From Oscillospiraceae bacterium (lineage in GTDB: Bacteria; Bacillota; Clostridia; Oscillospirales; UBA929): a stretch of 5,871 nt of DNA. The notes below the pieces were generated by a model. It worked only from the letters and a program-made list of their open reading frames with translations, ran no database searches and had not been told where the DNA came from. Positions within the stretch are counted from its first letter, which is position 1. Every line of letters starts with the position of its first letter. Position numbers and translations under genes: made by a program. The stretch is from assembly GCA_031289065.1 (NCBI GenBank), contig JAITQI010000005.1:1-5871 (forward strand), read 5' to 3'. Positions 5,719 to 5,871 of the stretch are shown here, one piece after another.

Positions 5719-5730
5719 CTGTATGTACAG
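5719..5730. promoter_or_regulatory. Inverted repeat CTGTA-TG-TACAG overlapping the rnf promoter (candidate operator)
   Basis: Perfect 5-bp arms with a 2-bp spacer lie over the downstream edge of the -10 box and the expected start of transcription. A repressor bound here would block the promoter. The arms recall CTGT/ACAG half-sites of LexA-type regulators, but the spacing is too short for the enterobacterial LexA site, so no regulator is named. Confidence 0.4.
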
Positions 5731-5757
5731 TATAAGAAATCCCAGGACAAAAGGCAA
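5729..5757 (-). promoter_or_regulatory. Sigma-70/sigma-A type promoter of the rnf operon
   Basis: On the minus strand TTGCCT (5757-5752) and TATACT (5734-5729) are separated by exactly 17 bp; each differs from consensus by one or two bases. Upstream, 5761-5797 is unusually A/T-rich for this window and could act as an UP-type element. Transcription would start near 5722, giving a leader of about 86 nt before rnfC. No other convincing promoter is seen between the rnf genes, so all are probably transcribed from here. Confidence 0.75.
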
Positions 5758-5871
5758 GCGAAATTCCTAAAATTGCAATGAAAAGGGAAAATTAGTTCTT
5801 CCGCGCCGGCGCGTGAGCGCGGGCGCGATGATGGGATTTGCCGTGTTGCGGCGCGGGGTTTTTGTGGCGGG
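5758..5871. other. Region upstream of the rnf promoter; no gene recognised
   Basis: The stretch begins A/T-rich (to about 5797) and then becomes very GC-rich, with a perfect 12-bp palindrome CGCGCCGGCGCG at 5802-5813 and a second possible stem, GCGC-GTGA-GCGC, overlapping it at 5809-5820. These could belong to the end of an upstream transcript, but neither strand shows a U-run placed as in a standard terminator. No coding frame here can be supported. Confidence 0.35.

Noticed and set aside
5801..5820. Intrinsic terminator in the GC-rich palindromes upstream of the promoter
   Set aside because: Stems are possible, but no run of U follows in either direction at the right distance.

Overview
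This 5.9 kb window is almost entirely one minus-strand operon encoding the Rnf complex, the membrane-bound ion-pumping ferredoxin:NAD+ oxidoreductase. In transcription order (right to left) the genes are rnfC (5635-4322), rnfD (4254-3229), rnfG (3232-2573), rnfE (2576-1926), an interrupting toxin-antitoxin remnant (1822-1125), rnfA (1078-485) and rnfB (437-1, running off the left edge). The C-D-G-E-A-B order, the strong GC bias and the strong Shine-Dalgarno (SD) sequences suggest a high-GC anaerobic Firmicute of the Clostridia, perhaps an Oscillospiraceae-like gut bacterium. That assignment is inference. No rRNA, tRNA, CRISPR array or transposase gene is visible.

Right edge (5636-5871): a good sigma-70-type promoter (TTGCCT, 17 bp, TATACT) fires leftward into rnfC through a leader of about 86 nt. 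An AT-rich tract lies upstream of the -35, and a short inverted repeat overlaps the -10 and the start site. rnfD, rnfG and rnfE are translationally coupled by ATGA overlaps. rnfC and rnfD are separated by a 67-nt gap with a nine-C run and a predicted hairpin that would bury the rnfD ribosome-binding site.

Middle (1079-1925): between rnfE and rnfA, normally adjacent in this operon, sits a HEPN/MNT (HepT/MntA) toxin-antitoxin pair in operon orientation. Both genes are broken: mntA by an in-frame TAG at codon 29, hepT by a one-base frameshift just before its RNase motif. All flanking rnf genes look intact. The pair is preceded by two blocks of 7-bp tandem repeats flanking an imperfect palindrome; the first block contains the rnfE stop codon. 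The unit TGACAAT puts TGA in all three frames and creates four consensus TTGACA hexamers.

The intact Rnf subunits carry the expected cofactor sites: two 4Fe-4S motifs in RnfC, covalent-FMN threonine motifs in RnfD and RnfG, two cysteines each in RnfA and RnfE for the shared membrane 2Fe-2S cluster, and the N-terminal CxxCxxxxC...C motif of RnfB. Together they would move electrons between ferredoxin and NAD while pumping Na+ or H+. The rnf genes are ordinary. The unusual parts are the dead toxin-antitoxin insertion, the heptad repeats in front of it and the rnfD leader structure.
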